A DNA stretch of 64,000 nt from UBA1952 sp965246785 (GTDB lineage Bacteria > Bacteroidota > Bacteroidia > Chitinophagales > Chitinophagaceae). The number at the start of each line of letters is the position of its first letter. Position 1 is the stretch's first letter. Made by a program: the position numbers and the translations under genes. Location of the stretch: positions 186,001 through 250,000 of the forward strand of contig CBDFFM010000011.1 of NCBI GenBank assembly GCA_965246785.1, written 5' to 3'. Shown here in pieces: positions 1 through 9,258 of this stretch. The notes below the pieces were generated by a model that made no database searches, was not told where the DNA came from, and saw only the letters and a list, made by a program, of their open reading frames with translations.

Positions 1-2388
1 CCATCAAAATACCGCAATCTGGAAAAGTATTGGTGGTACCGATATCGGCTAGTAAATGACTTTATGAAAGTCGGTACCGGGTGTGGTGAAAGTATCCCTA
101 TGGAACGGTGGGAGTTTCATTACGGTGGTGATAGAGAATTGGACAGAGCCTCTTGGGGCGATGCTACGCAGCACCTCGGTAATTACATACTTACTCTCTC
201 GGGCGAATGGTGGGTATTAAATCATGTAGGTATGAGTACACGACGCACGGAAGAGGAACTTTATGATGCGTTGTTCGCTTTTGAACGGTTAGATAAGAAA
301 GCTGAAGCGAGCTGGCGTCAATATGACAACGGCTACCCATTTTGTACTCAGAATGATAACGGAAATTTTCCTTATGAGCAGGCAGGAGACCAAAATGGAT
401 TTTTTATCAGAGATGACGTACCGAGTATCTCTACGATTGACAAAAATCCAATAACCGGATTAAGAAATTTTATGGAACAGAATGAAGCTCATTTTCACCG
501 CCCGGGCTTTTATTATAGGAGCCCCAAGGTTAAAATGGAGGAAGATTTTGGTTCTGATGCAAATGTGGATATGCCTAATCATCCAAGCAATGCAGGACCC
601 GGGTGGGCCTATGCACGCGGGGCAGCTGAGGTGTCGCAGGATCAGATGGTGATGCTTTATGCTGGTATGGGCATCGCGGGAAATTTGCTTAAGGGCGGGC
701 CCACTTATAATGGATGGGACTTAGGAGAAAAAGCGCGCGAGCAACTTTACCGCATGTATAGCTTTCCCGCATTTAATTATTGCGGGCCTATGCCTTGGCA
801 GCTTTGTAATCCCGTGACAAATAGTTGTGTGGGTGATAAATCAAGTAGCTGCAGCAATGGCGGAGCCTGGATATTTTCCAGCTCCGTAGGGGCCGTTGTC
901 GGGCTTAATTACATAGGCCTTCCCGCTGCTTTGCCTCATCCTTACTGGGCTTTGATGAATACAACATATCAACCTGGATGGAAGGCCGCTTATCAACTCA
1001 CTCAATGGATTTCACCAACTCCTACAAAAAGGGATTGGTTTTATCCGACAAGTTATACAGCATTTGCTGACGATTGGATTGTTGGAATCCCTATGCCATT
1101 TGGATTGCCATCCATTGGTATAGTCCATACTACTAAAACCAAATTGGTGAATCATTCTATGTCAAATGATATATGCTGGCCACAATTACCATTAATATGG
1201 CAGCTTGTACATGGCGGACCTGGAAGTACCTGTTGGTTTAACTCGCATACTTATGGCCAGCCATGGTATACGGAACTGTTTGATTATGCACCATTTTGCG
1301 GTTGCCACAGCTATGAGTCTGACCATTCATTATATCGGGCTGCCTACGCACCCACAGACTATGGGAAGGACTTAGATTATGGGCCAACAAGTCCTGCCTA
1401 TCCGGGCACAACTATCCACCAGGAAGCTTGGCAGTGGAGTTGTGCAAATAGGTTACAGGACTGGAACAAAAGGGGAGATTATGGCTTGAACCAAGATTTT
1501 AATAATCTTGACTACATGTCAGTTTGGAATATAAATACAATCGTGGAAGGTCAAGGGGCGCTTCCTAAAGGTTTCATGAATCCATACTACAGGGAGAATT
1601 ATAACGTTGACTATCCATTGTCAAATGGATATGGAAACATTACAACACCATTGAAGTTGAACTTTTTGGAGTACCTAAGCATGGTGAATAAAATCAACTC
1701 TGGTGCGAAAGTCAGTTTTCGCGGCGCAAAGGAAATAGATTTACTGCCAGGCTTTGAGGCAAAAAGGGGAGGTGTCTTTGATGCCGTTGTCCGTGATTAC
1801 AGGTGTCAGGATGAAGGTTATGTTTATGCCTTGGCAAACGGAACTCCATTAGAAGACAACAATAATAGGTTAAGAGGCGATTCACTAGCCAATGACACCG
1901 CTTATCACCCTCTTGATTTTCCACCTGATGGGGTACCTTTTATCGTAGAGCCTGATTCTGCAAGAATATATGAAAACGTGCTTAATTCAGATACGGCAAC
2001 GGAAGAGCAAGAGGCTGCCTATAGAGATTCGCTTATCAGCGTTGTTTTAGCTACCGGCGATAGTAATCTAATCAACTACATTCGCCCTCTTTTAACTAAT
2101 AGTAATAGACCGTCAAATCGCCTCGCAGCTAACTCTGCTACCATTCAAAAAAAGGTGACGGTGTATCCCTCGCCTAATGGCGGCACATTCGTTGTCGGCA
2201 CGCTATCGGATGAAATATACCATCTGCAAGTATTCAGCGCAATTGGCGCACTAGTTTATGATAATGAATCGGCAAGAGGGCCATATACTTCCGTGCGGCT
2301 CGCAGATAACTTGCCGGCTGGAGCGTATACGGTAAAGGTGATTAGCCCAACAATCCAGCATATTGCCAAGATTATTATCGTCAGGTAG
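1..2388 (+). CDS. T9SS-exported protein of unknown function (5' end outside window)
   Basis: The frame is open from base 1, so the true start lies upstream; the first ATG inside the window is at 64. About 796 codons are visible. No enzyme domain is recognised in the body, which is rich in Trp, Tyr, Pro and Gly and has Cys clusters near codons 270-300 and 430-460. The last ~75 residues form a type IX secretion type A sorting domain: KVTVYPSPNGGTFVVG, later LPAGAYTVKV, ending KIIIVR. The protein is therefore probably moved across the outer membrane and released or surface-attached. Base composition is more A/T-rich than the genes that follow. Confidence 0.8.
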   Translation, partial: PSKYRNLEKYWWYRYRLVNDFMKVGTGCGESIPMERWEFHYGGDRELDRASWGDATQHLGNYILTLSGEWWVLNHVGMSTRRTEEELYDALFAFERLDKKAEASWRQYDNGYPFCTQNDNGNFPYEQAGDQNGFFIRDDVPSISTIDKNPITGLRNFMEQNEAHFHRPGFYYRSPKVKMEEDFGSDANVDMPNHPSNAGPGWAYARGAAEVSQDQMVMLYAGMGIAGNLLKGGPTYNGWDLGEKAREQLYRMYSFPAFNYCGPMPWQLCNPVTNSCVGDKSSSCSNGGAWIFSSSVGAVVGLNYIGLPAALPHPYWALMNTTYQPGWKAAYQLTQWISPTPTKRDWFYPTSYTAFADDWIVGIPMPFGLPSIGIVHTTKTKLVNHSMSNDICWPQLPLIWQLVHGGPGSTCWFNSHTYGQPWYTELFDYAPFCGCHSYESDHSLYRAAYAPTDYGKDLDYGPTSPAYPGTTIHQEAWQWSCANRLQDWNKRGDYGLNQDFNNLDYMSVWNINTIVEGQGALPKGFMNPYYRENYNVDYPLSNGYGNITTPLKLNFLEYLSMVNKINSGAKVSFRGAKEIDLLPGFEAKRGGVFDAVVRDYRCQDEGYVYALANGTPLEDNNNRLRGDSLANDTAYHPLDFPPDGVPFIVEPDSARIYENVLNSDTATEEQEAAYRDSLISVVLATGDSNLINYIRPLLTNSNRPSNRLAANSATIQKKVTVYPSPNGGTFVVGTLSDEIYHLQVFSAIGALVYDNESARGPYTSVRLADNLPAGAYTVKVISPTIQHIAKIIIVR

Positions 2389-2423
2389 GCGTGGGGCTTG
2401 ACGGATGACCATTAACATCACGC

Positions 2424-3062
2424 CTATCGCAAAAACGGATTCGTCCGCTTCTCCTCACCAACAGTCGTCTCCGGCCCATGCCCCGGCCACACCACCGTCT
2501 CCTCCGGCAGCGTAAAGACCTGTGTGCGGATGCTTTGTAGCAATTGCTCATGATTGCCACCCGGCAAATCCGACCTCCCAATGGAGCCGGCAAAGAGCAC
2601 ATCGCCGCCGATGGCCCAGCCACCTTCCTTGTAATAAAAAACGACGGAGCCAGGCGAATGCCCAGGCGCAAGGCGCACTTCCAAAACATCCGTTCCCAGC
2701 AGCAGCGGCGCTCCTTCCTTGAGCACTTGCGTTGGCTGAGGGATGCTGCCAAAGCGCAGGCCGAACAGCATAGCGGAACCTTTTGCGCCCGCCAGCACCG
2801 GCGCTTCCAACGGGTGAAGCGCGAAAGGAATGGCCCACTTTTCCATCACCGCTTCCACGCCGAGAATATGGTCAATGTGGGCGTGCGTATTAATGATGCC
2901 CTGCGGCTTCAGGCCCTGCTGCGCGATGAAAGCGTTAAAGCTGGCGTGCTCATCGGCATCGCTCATGCCGGGGTCAACAATCCAGCAGGCACCTTCTTCG
3001 TTATAGATGATGTAGGTATTTTCGCTGAAAGCGTTGAAGGTGGCTGCGTGAAGCTGGAGCAT
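2424..3062 (-). CDS. MBL-fold metallo-hydrolase (glyoxalase II-like)
   Basis: A 212-residue single-domain metallo-beta-lactamase-fold hydrolase. The binuclear zinc motif THAHIDH is seen at residues 59-65, with further ligands in APGH (His134), GGD (Asp154) and PGHGP (His195). The GRSDLPGGN stretch is usual in the YcbL/GloB-like branch, cytosolic enzymes that hydrolyse thioesters such as S-lactoylglutathione or related small substrates. The exact substrate cannot be read from sequence. It converges with the preceding T9SS gene and is divergent from the large gene at 3146, with 83 bp between the starts. Confidence 0.88.
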   Translation of the reverse strand: MLQLHAATFNAFSENTYIIYNEEGACWIVDPGMSDADEHASFNAFIAQQGLKPQGIINTHAHIDHILGVEAVMEKWAIPFALHPLEAPVLAGAKGSAMLFGLRFGSIPQPTQVLKEGAPLLLGTDVLEVRLAPGHSPGSVVFYYKEGGWAIGGDVLFAGSIGRSDLPGGNHEQLLQSIRTQVFTLPEETVVWPGHGPETTVGEEKRTNPFLR

Positions 3063-3145
3063 GGTTCGGGGCTTTTCTTATCTTGGAAGGCGCAAACCTA
3101 CGCTGCCCTTCGCCGTCTAAACGCATTACGCCACTCCATTACTAA

Positions 3146-6100
3146 ATGAGCGCACTCCCCCTCAGGCATCACCGCGCGGCCCTTGCCGCCGCCGTGCTTT
3201 GTCTGCTTTCCATTTTCTTTTCCGGCGCCGCGTCGGCGCAGGCCAATGTTGAGGTCTTCGGCCAAAACCGGGTGCAGTACCGGAAGTTTGAGTGGAAGTT
3301 CTTTGACACGAAGCACTTCCGCGTCTATCACTACGACCGTAGCGGTGTGGCCTTAGCGCGCTATGTGGCCGAGCAGGCGGAGCGCGACATTGCTGTGGTG
3401 GAGCAGCGCATGAGCGGCACCTTCCCGAAGCGCTTCAACATTGTGCTCTACAATTCTTACGAAGAATACCGCCAGAGCAACATAGGCCTGAAGTACGATA
3501 ATCAGATTGAAGGCACTTCCACGGGCACCGTGGACATTGTAGGCGATAAGCTCGTGGTCTATTTTGATGGTGTGCATACCGACCTGCGGCGGCAAATCCG
3601 CGCGGGCATGAGCCAGGTGGTGTTGCAGCGGGCCTTGTTCGGCGAGAATTTCCGGGAAGTCGTCAAAAATTCGCTGCTGCTCAATCTGCCGGCCTGGGTG
3701 TCGCAGGGATACATTGCTTACCTGGTGGACGGCTGGGATGCGGCTTCGGAGAGTGCATGGAAGAATGAGCTCGCTGCCTTCCCTAAGACCGGCTTCTACA
3801 CCCTCGCGGAGCGCAAGCCGGAGCTGGCCGGGAAGGCTTTCTGGAAGTGGGTATCCGACCGCTATGGCGATGAGGTGCCCAAGACCCTGCTCTACGCCAT
3901 GCAGCTCAAGAGCAGCCTCAATCAGGGCATCAAGCTCACGCTCAGCATGAAGGCCATCCGTGCCTACGATTCCTGCATTGCTTGGTATAAGAATGTCTTT
4001 GCCGCCGATTCCGCGGCGCAGGAAACGCCCAGCCCGGATTCTGCCCTGCTTTCTATCAAGGTGCCGAAGGATAATGGCGTCATCAAGACTATCCGCGTAT
4101 CGCCAAGCGGCAACGACGTGGCGTATGTGCTGTTTAAGGAAGGCGAATACTTCATCTACCTCCAAAAGACCAGCAACGAGCAGGTGGCTTCCCTGATCAT
4201 GACCGAGGGCGCTAAGGACTGGAACGAGCAGACGCACGACCCCGACTATCCCATCCTTGCCTGGAGCACCAATGGCTATAAGCTCGCCATCGTCTATCGC
4301 CACAAGACCGAGACGCGGCTGCGAATCTACAACTCGCTCAAGGCGCGCATTGAGAATTATACCATTCCTGCCAACCGCTTCGACCGCGTAACCGGCATGG
4401 CCTTCAATGAGGACAACGACCAGATTATCTTCTCCGCCATCCGCAAGAGCCAGACCGACCTCTACTCCTTCACCATCAAAGGCTCCCGGCTCACCAACAT
4501 CACCAACGACATCTGGGACGATATCCAGCCACAGTTCATCTCCGGCGGCTACCGGCGCGGCATCCTCTTTCTCTCCAACCGCCCGCAGCCGAATATGAAT
4601 GTGCCCGCGGCGGTGAATGAATTGCCCACCGGCCCGATGAACGTCTTCTTCTACGACACGAAGACCCAGAGCACCGAGCTGCTGCAATGCTCCTACAACA
4701 AGGGCGGCCACCTCAGCCAACCCATCCAGTACGGCCCCGACAACTTCGCCTTCCTCCTGGACACCAACGGCATCCAGAACGAGTACGTCGTCACCTTTGC
4801 GCGCAAGGCCAATAATTACGACTCCGCCGTGCCTGTGCCGGTTACCAACTACTCCCGCTCCATCCTCAATCATCAGTACAACGCCGCCGCAAATCTTGTA
4901 GCCAACGTCATCCAGATGGGCAATAAGTACCGCGTCTTCTTCCGGCCCCTGCTCATTCCCGGTAAGAATGTAGAGCCGAAAACCTTACAGCCGACCTCTC
5001 TCCGCCAGAGCGTCATCATGCGGGAGGCTGCGCCTGCCCGCGCGCCGGGCCTCACAATCGGCGGCGATACGGTGCTGGAGCCTGTGATGAAGCGCGGCGG
5101 CACCTTTCAGAATGAATTCGGCAACGATACAGGCAGCGCCATCACTACCCTTAAATCAGATATGCGCGCGCGCCGCGCCAATTCCTACGCCAGCGGCGAC
5201 ACCGACCTCGTGCTCAACCCCCTCATCAAAGACAGCACCTACCTCAAGCTCAAGGCCCAGAAGTACCGCCTCTCCTTCAAGCCGGACTTTTTCCAGGCGC
5301 GGTTAGATAACACGGTTCTGTTTACCCAATACCAGAGCGCAGGGCTGCATGGCAATCAGTATTCCAATCCCTCCCTCGGCGGCCTCCTCTCCATCTCCCT
5401 CACCGATGCGCTGGAGAACCACAAGTTCACCGGCGGCATACGGCTGCCCGTCAACTTCTCGGGCATGACCTACTTCCTCCAGTACCAGAATTTCACGCGC
5501 CGCCTGGACTGGGGCCTCCTCTTCCTGCGCACCGCCAACTTCTACACATACAACGTGGTCTATGCCGACTCCGGCGGCCGCGCCCTCTTCTCCAATCAGC
5601 AGCTTGGCAAGGTGACCAGCAATATGCTCCAGGGCTCCGTCGCTTATCCCCTTGACCGCCGCCGGCGCATTGGCGCCAACCTCGGCATCCGCCAGGATGT
5701 GCTGGACTTTAAGGCCGAGGATACCCTTTCCCTCACCTTCTCCCCACAGACCAAAACCTACTGGGCACTCAGCCGCCTCGAATACGTCTTTGACAACAGC
5801 ATCGTCCGCGCTACCAACATCCGCGAGGGCTTCCGCTGGAAAGTCTATGGCGAGTACCTCCTCGGCCTCAGCAAATCCAACAAGGGCGGCTTCTACAACC
5901 TCGGCATCGACTTCCGCTACTACAAGCGCATTTACCGCGACGCCATCTTCGCCGCGCGCATCTCCTCCGCACACTCCGAGGGCAATCAGCACATCCTCTA
6001 CTTCCTCGGCGGCGTGGACGGATGGCTCACGCCCAGGAGCCTCTCCACACCGCCCGACCCCAGCCAGACCTACGCCTTCCAGGCCCTCGCCACCCCCCTG

Positions 6101-6490
6101 CGCGGCTACGAGCAAAACGCCCGCAACGGCAATGCCTATGCCCTCACCAACCTTGAGCTACGCGTGCCCCTCCTCACCACCTTCCTGCGCCGCCCCATCA
6201 ACAGCACCTTCCTGCGCAACCTCCAGCTTTGCGGCTTTGCCGATGCCGGCTCTGCCTGGAATGGCTGGCTCCCCGACGCCGCCAATACCGCGCGCAACTA
6301 CACCCTCTCCTCCGTCCAGACCCCCGTCACGCTCAACGTGACCTCCTTCCAGAGCGGCGGCCTGGCCATGGGCTACGGCACCGGCATCCGCTCCACGCTG
6401 CTCGGCTACTTTGCCCGCGTGGATGCGGCGTGGAATATAGAAGGCCGCAAAAAGCCCATCTGGTACGTGGCCATCGGGCTGGACTTTTAA
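3146..6490 (+). CDS. TolB-like propeller plus outer-membrane beta-barrel protein
   Basis: A 1114-residue exported protein. The N-terminus is a signal peptide (hydrophobic residues ~10-30, ending SAQA). Residues ~35-270 carry a peptidase-MA-like region (FDTKHFRVYHY; helical segment ending in LPAWVSQGYIAYLVDG). Residues ~295-600 contain WD40/TolB-type blades (IRVSPSGNDVAYVLF, ILAWSTNGYKLAIVYRH). From ~690 to the end, alternating aromatic strands and the C-terminal IWYVAIGLDF are typical of a BamA/TamA-like surface-antigen barrel. It is probably an outer-membrane protein with a periplasmic propeller. Its role is unknown. The two long antisense open frames inside it are GC-driven shadows. Confidence 0.8.
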   Translation: MSALPLRHHRAALAAAVLCLLSIFFSGAASAQANVEVFGQNRVQYRKFEWKFFDTKHFRVYHYDRSGVALARYVAEQAERDIAVVEQRMSGTFPKRFNIVLYNSYEEYRQSNIGLKYDNQIEGTSTGTVDIVGDKLVVYFDGVHTDLRRQIRAGMSQVVLQRALFGENFREVVKNSLLLNLPAWVSQGYIAYLVDGWDAASESAWKNELAAFPKTGFYTLAERKPELAGKAFWKWVSDRYGDEVPKTLLYAMQLKSSLNQGIKLTLSMKAIRAYDSCIAWYKNVFAADSAAQETPSPDSALLSIKVPKDNGVIKTIRVSPSGNDVAYVLFKEGEYFIYLQKTSNEQVASLIMTEGAKDWNEQTHDPDYPILAWSTNGYKLAIVYRHKTETRLRIYNSLKARIENYTIPANRFDRVTGMAFNEDNDQIIFSAIRKSQTDLYSFTIKGSRLTNITNDIWDDIQPQFISGGYRRGILFLSNRPQPNMNVPAAVNELPTGPMNVFFYDTKTQSTELLQCSYNKGGHLSQPIQYGPDNFAFLLDTNGIQNEYVVTFARKANNYDSAVPVPVTNYSRSILNHQYNAAANLVANVIQMGNKYRVFFRPLLIPGKNVEPKTLQPTSLRQSVIMREAAPARAPGLTIGGDTVLEPVMKRGGTFQNEFGNDTGSAITTLKSDMRARRANSYASGDTDLVLNPLIKDSTYLKLKAQKYRLSFKPDFFQARLDNTVLFTQYQSAGLHGNQYSNPSLGGLLSISLTDALENHKFTGGIRLPVNFSGMTYFLQYQNFTRRLDWGLLFLRTANFYTYNVVYADSGGRALFSNQQLGKVTSNMLQGSVAYPLDRRRRIGANLGIRQDVLDFKAEDTLSLTFSPQTKTYWALSRLEYVFDNSIVRATNIREGFRWKVYGEYLLGLSKSNKGGFYNLGIDFRYYKRIYRDAIFAARISSAHSEGNQHILYFLGGVDGWLTPRSLSTPPDPSQTYAFQALATPLRGYEQNARNGNAYALTNLELRVPLLTTFLRRPINSTFLRNLQLCGFADAGSAWNGWLPDAANTARNYTLSSVQTPVTLNVTSFQSGGLAMGYGTGIRSTLLGYFARVDAAWNIEGRKKPIWYVAIGLDF

Positions 6491-6540
6491 GCCCGCATCC
6501 GCAGGGCCGCTATTCGCGGCCTGATGACGACGATTATTTT

Positions 6541-6606
6541 GCCGGCTGCATCACGCTCCCAATCTTCCGTTGCGTCGCACATTTCATCGTTCGTCAGTCT
6601 GTCGGG
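6541..6606. repeat. 66-bp dispersed 3'-flank element, copy A
   Basis: This 66-bp segment is the reverse complement of 23631-23696. By eye about 54 of 66 positions match without gaps. The outer 24 bp (CCCGACAGACTGACGAACGA plus TGAA) and the inner end (TGCAGCCGGC) are exact. It starts 50 bp after the stop of the barrel protein gene, in the same orientation relative to that gene as copy B has to its own upstream gene. Confidence 0.75.
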
Positions 6607-6623
6607 CTTTTCGCTTAGCATAT

Positions 6624-6672
6624 GCGGGATTTACAATTCCGCTGTCATGTTGCGCCGAATTACAAATCCCGC
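6624..6672. repeat. Imperfect inverted repeat
   Basis: Arms 6624-6639 (GCGGGATTTACAATTC) and 6657-6672 pair at 14 of 16 positions around a 17-nt loop. It lies between the 66-bp element and a longer perfect hairpin, so this 640-bp gene-free stretch is largely made of foldback DNA. No gene is seen between 6491 and 7129. Confidence 0.65.
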
Positions 6673-6705
6673 GTTGCGCGGATAGCGGGGCGTTGCTCGC
6701 CCAAT

Positions 6706-6779
6706 CTTTTGTCATCCCGGAACGGGAACTAAATCTGCTATGCTGTATGTTATAAGTTCCCGTTCCGGGATGACAAAAG
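6706..6779. repeat. 25-bp perfect inverted repeat (REP-like hairpin)
   Basis: Arms 6706-6730 and 6755-6779 are exact reverse complements (CTTTTGTCATCCCGGAACGG then GAACT) around a 24-nt loop. There is no T-run after the stem, so it is not a standard terminator. The length and GC-rich centre fit a REP- or MITE-like intergenic palindrome. Confidence 0.8.
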
Positions 6780-6837
6780 TCGCTGTGGCTATAAATCACT
6801 GTGGCTGGCGCGGGAGTGTTGGCGCTGTTCCGAAAAA

Positions 6838-6938
6838 TAAATTACTTCTCCCAAAACAAAAATTACTACTTCCGAAATAAAAATTACTTGTCTCAAAACA
6901 AAAATTACTTCACCCGAAACAAAAATTACTTCTCCAAA
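6838..6938. repeat. 21-bp tandem repeat array (5 units)
   Basis: The core AAATTACTT recurs with its ATTACT at 6841, 6862, 6883, 6904 and 6925, exactly 21 bp apart, with spacers such as CTCCCAAAACA and CACCCGAAACA. Looser copies of the core on both strands continue in A/T-rich DNA to about 7110. The array lies upstream of the frameshifted gene at 7130. Confidence 0.8.
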
Positions 6939-7129
6939 AAGTAATTTGGGCAAATTCTTTTTAAAAATTTACTCAAGTAAAATTTAGAATAACTACATTC
7001 TAAACTAAAATTACTTTTGGTAAATATTTTTTACGCCTATTCTAAAATAAAAATACTTTTCCCCACAAAATTTCGACTAAAGTAATTTCTAAATTTACTT
7101 CAGTAAAAAGAAAAAAACTTAGCGCTTTT

Positions 7130-7742
7130 ATGCCGCAGACAGACTTTATTCCCAAATTAGATGACGCGCTTGCCGTATGGCTGCACACTTTTAATGAGAC
7201 CGTACAGGCTACTGGAAGCTCGGTAGGCCTCAGCCCGGCGGAACTTGCGGCCATTGCCGCCGATACGGAGGAGCTGCGCGGAAAAATTGATGCGGCATAT
7301 ACAAGCGAAGGCAGCTATGAAGGCGGCCACATCGGCAAAGCGGGCGAGCCGGACGAAGGTGCTCAAGGCTATCCGCCGGCATTGCGCGCGGATAAAGACG
7401 CACCCGGATTATACGTCGGCCATCGGCAAGGGCTACGGCATCGTCACCTCGGCGGGCCATTGGGATGCGTCGCACGCGAAGCCGGAGCTGAAGCTGAAGC
7501 TGTCGGGTGGGAAGGTGGTGGTGGGCTATAAAAAAGGGGGCAGCCACGGGGTGCAGATATGGTGCAAACGGGGCGCGGAGGAGCATTTCAGCCTGCTGGC
7601 TACGGATATGCGCCCGCCGTATTACGACAATAGGGCGAATCTGGCGGCGGGGCCGGAGGAGCGGAATTATTACGCGATATACATTGATGGCAACGATGTG
7701 GTGGTGGGCCAGCGGAGTAATACTTCGGTGATAATTGTGTGA
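7130..7742 (+). pseudogene. Frameshifted ~200-aa protein of unknown function
   Basis: Two overlapping frames together give one protein. From 7130 the frame reads MPQTDFIPKLDDALAVWLHT through EELRGKIDAAY, then becomes implausible. The next frame supplies the continuation (KRASRTKVLKAIRRH, HPDYTSAIGKGYGIV, and later EERNYYAIYIDGNDVVVGQR) to a stop at 7742. This layout resembles a family of ~200-residue bacterial proteins with an N-terminal helical half, a conserved HPxYTxAxG...GI segment and a C-terminal Ig/FN3-like half; the resemblance is from memory. One surplus base near 7295-7305 would explain the break, whether by real mutation or sequencing error. Its role is not known. Confidence 0.6.
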
Positions 7743-7766
7743 ATCCGCCCCACCTTTGCGCCCACT

Positions 7767-8402
7767 ATGTCTCGTCGCGCGCTTACTATTACGCTGGTGG
7801 TGTTTTTCATCCTCCTGTCGGCCGGCTTCTTTGCCTATTATTACCACATCACGCGCACGCTGCCGCAGACGCTGGCGGTGATCGGGAATGACGGGCACCG
7901 GGTGGATACCTTCTCGTTTTATAATCAGGATGGGAAGCTCATCACGCAGAAGGATGTGGCGGGGAAGGTGTATGTGGCGGAGTATTTCTTCGCGACGTGC
8001 CGCGGCATCTGCCCGAAGATGAATGAGAACATGACGAAGGTGTATCAGGCCTATCAGGGCAATCCCGATGTGCTCATCCTCTCCCACACCGTTGACCCGA
8101 AAAACGACACGGTGGCGGCCCTGAAGGCCTACAGCCGCCGCTTCAATGCAGACGCGCGTCAATGGATGTTCCTGACGGGCACGAAGAAGCGCCTGTACGA
8201 AATGGCCTTAGAGAGCTACCTCATCTCAGCGGTGGACAGCACGCGCCCGGCGAATATTGAGGAGGCTTTCATCCACGACAAGCATTTTGTGCTCGTGGAC
8301 AAGCACGGACGGCTGCGCGGGCGCTTCTATGATGGCCTCGAGCGCTCGCAATTAGACACGCTCATCAGCGACATCCACCTGCTGCTGGAGGAAAAGGAGT
8401 AG
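7767..8402 (+). CDS. SCO1/SenC family copper chaperone-like protein
   Basis: A 211-residue thioredoxin-fold protein anchored by one N-terminal membrane segment (residues ~6-26) and facing the periplasm. The copper-binding pair is visible as CRGIC (Cys78, Cys82), with the partner His in DKHFVLVD (His173). VDPKNDT is the usual SCO strand-turn. The family delivers copper to the CuA site of cytochrome c oxidase or acts as a thiol reductase. No oxidase genes are in view, so the partner is unknown. The next gene, uppP, starts 46 bp downstream. Confidence 0.9.
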   Translation: MSRRALTITLVVFFILLSAGFFAYYYHITRTLPQTLAVIGNDGHRVDTFSFYNQDGKLITQKDVAGKVYVAEYFFATCRGICPKMNENMTKVYQAYQGNPDVLILSHTVDPKNDTVAALKAYSRRFNADARQWMFLTGTKKRLYEMALESYLISAVDSTRPANIEEAFIHDKHFVLVDKHGRLRGRFYDGLERSQLDTLISDIHLLLEEKE

Positions 8403-8412
8403 GGCGGAAAGC

Positions 8413-8445
8413 AATTCTCAATTCTCAATTCTCAATCCTCAATTC
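8413..8445. repeat. Heptamer tandem repeat AATTCTC
   Basis: Four and a half head-to-tail copies of AATTCTC (one reads AATCCTC) fill almost the whole spacer between the SCO gene and uppP and end just before the uppP start codon. Similar short tandem repeats occur at 14892, 19567, 19825 and 26120. Confidence 0.8.
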
Positions 8446-8448
8446 ACC

Positions 8449-9246
8449 ATGACTTGGCTCCAGGCAATCATCACCGCCATCGTAGAAGGCGTCACCGAGT
8501 TTCTGCCCATCTCCTCCACCGCGCACATGAAGTTTGCGCAGGCGCTAATGCACATAGACCCGAAAGACGCCTTCGTAAACATGTACGACATCGTCATCCA
8601 GCTGGCGGCCATCCTCGCCGTGCTGGTGCTGTACTGGAAGAAGTTTGTGAACTTTCGCGGCTGGGCTTTTTATGTGAAGCTCATTATCGCCGTCATCCCG
8701 GCGCTAATAGCCGGAGCATTATTGAAGAAGCATATAGAGGCCGTGCTCGGCAATATCCAGACCATTGCCATCATCACCGTCCTGGGCGGCGTGGTGCTCT
8801 TATTCGTGGACAAATGGTTCACCCGCCCCCGCGTGGACAGCGAGGAGGGCATCACCAACGGCACGGCGCTGAAGGTGGGGCTGTTTCAAATCCTCTCCAT
8901 CATCTTTCCCGGTCTCAGCCGGAGCGCAGCGACCATCATCGGCGGCATGGCTTCGGGGCTGACGCGGCGCGTGGCGGCGGAGTTTTCCTTCTTCCTTGCC
9001 GTGCCTACTATGGCGGCGGCCACAGCCAAGGAGCTTTACGACACGTACAAGGAGACGCCGGACGCGCTGCACAACTCCAATCTCGGGATGCTGGGGCTGG
9101 GATGCGCCATATCGTTTATCGTATCGCTCATCGCTATCCGGGGCTTTATCACTTACCTGCAAAAGCACGGTTTCCGGGTATTCGGCATCTACCGCATCAT
9201 AGCGGGGCTGGCCATCCTGGCGCTCATCTGGATGAAGGTGATTTGA
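8449..9246 (+). CDS. uppP: Undecaprenyl-diphosphatase
   Basis: A 265-residue integral membrane protein of the BacA/UppP family, which removes a phosphate from undecaprenyl diphosphate to recycle the lipid carrier for peptidoglycan and other envelope polymers. The two family motifs are intact: EGVTEFLPISSTAH at residues 13-26 and FPGLSRSAATI around residue 150. Length and several hydrophobic helices match the family. It is followed by a strong two-way terminator shared with the convergent gene at 9318. Confidence 0.96.
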   Translation: MTWLQAIITAIVEGVTEFLPISSTAHMKFAQALMHIDPKDAFVNMYDIVIQLAAILAVLVLYWKKFVNFRGWAFYVKLIIAVIPALIAGALLKKHIEAVLGNIQTIAIITVLGGVVLLFVDKWFTRPRVDSEEGITNGTALKVGLFQILSIIFPGLSRSAATIIGGMASGLTRRVAAEFSFFLAVPTMAAATAKELYDTYKETPDALHNSNLGMLGLGCAISFIVSLIAIRGFITYLQKHGFRVFGIYRIIAGLAILALIWMKVI

Positions 9247-9258
9247 TAGGGGCACAAA

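Noticed and set aside
2386..2426. Possible terminator hairpin (TAGGCGTG/CACGCCTA) between the first two genes
   Set aside because: Only an 8-bp stem around a 25-nt loop, no T-run, and both arms overlap stop codons.
3353..6115. Long antisense open frames (506 and 270 codons) inside the propeller/barrel gene
   Set aside because: Composition is the Val/Gly/Ala/His-rich type produced by antisense reading of GC-rich genes, with no motifs, while the plus-strand frame has a signal peptide, propeller blades and barrel strands.
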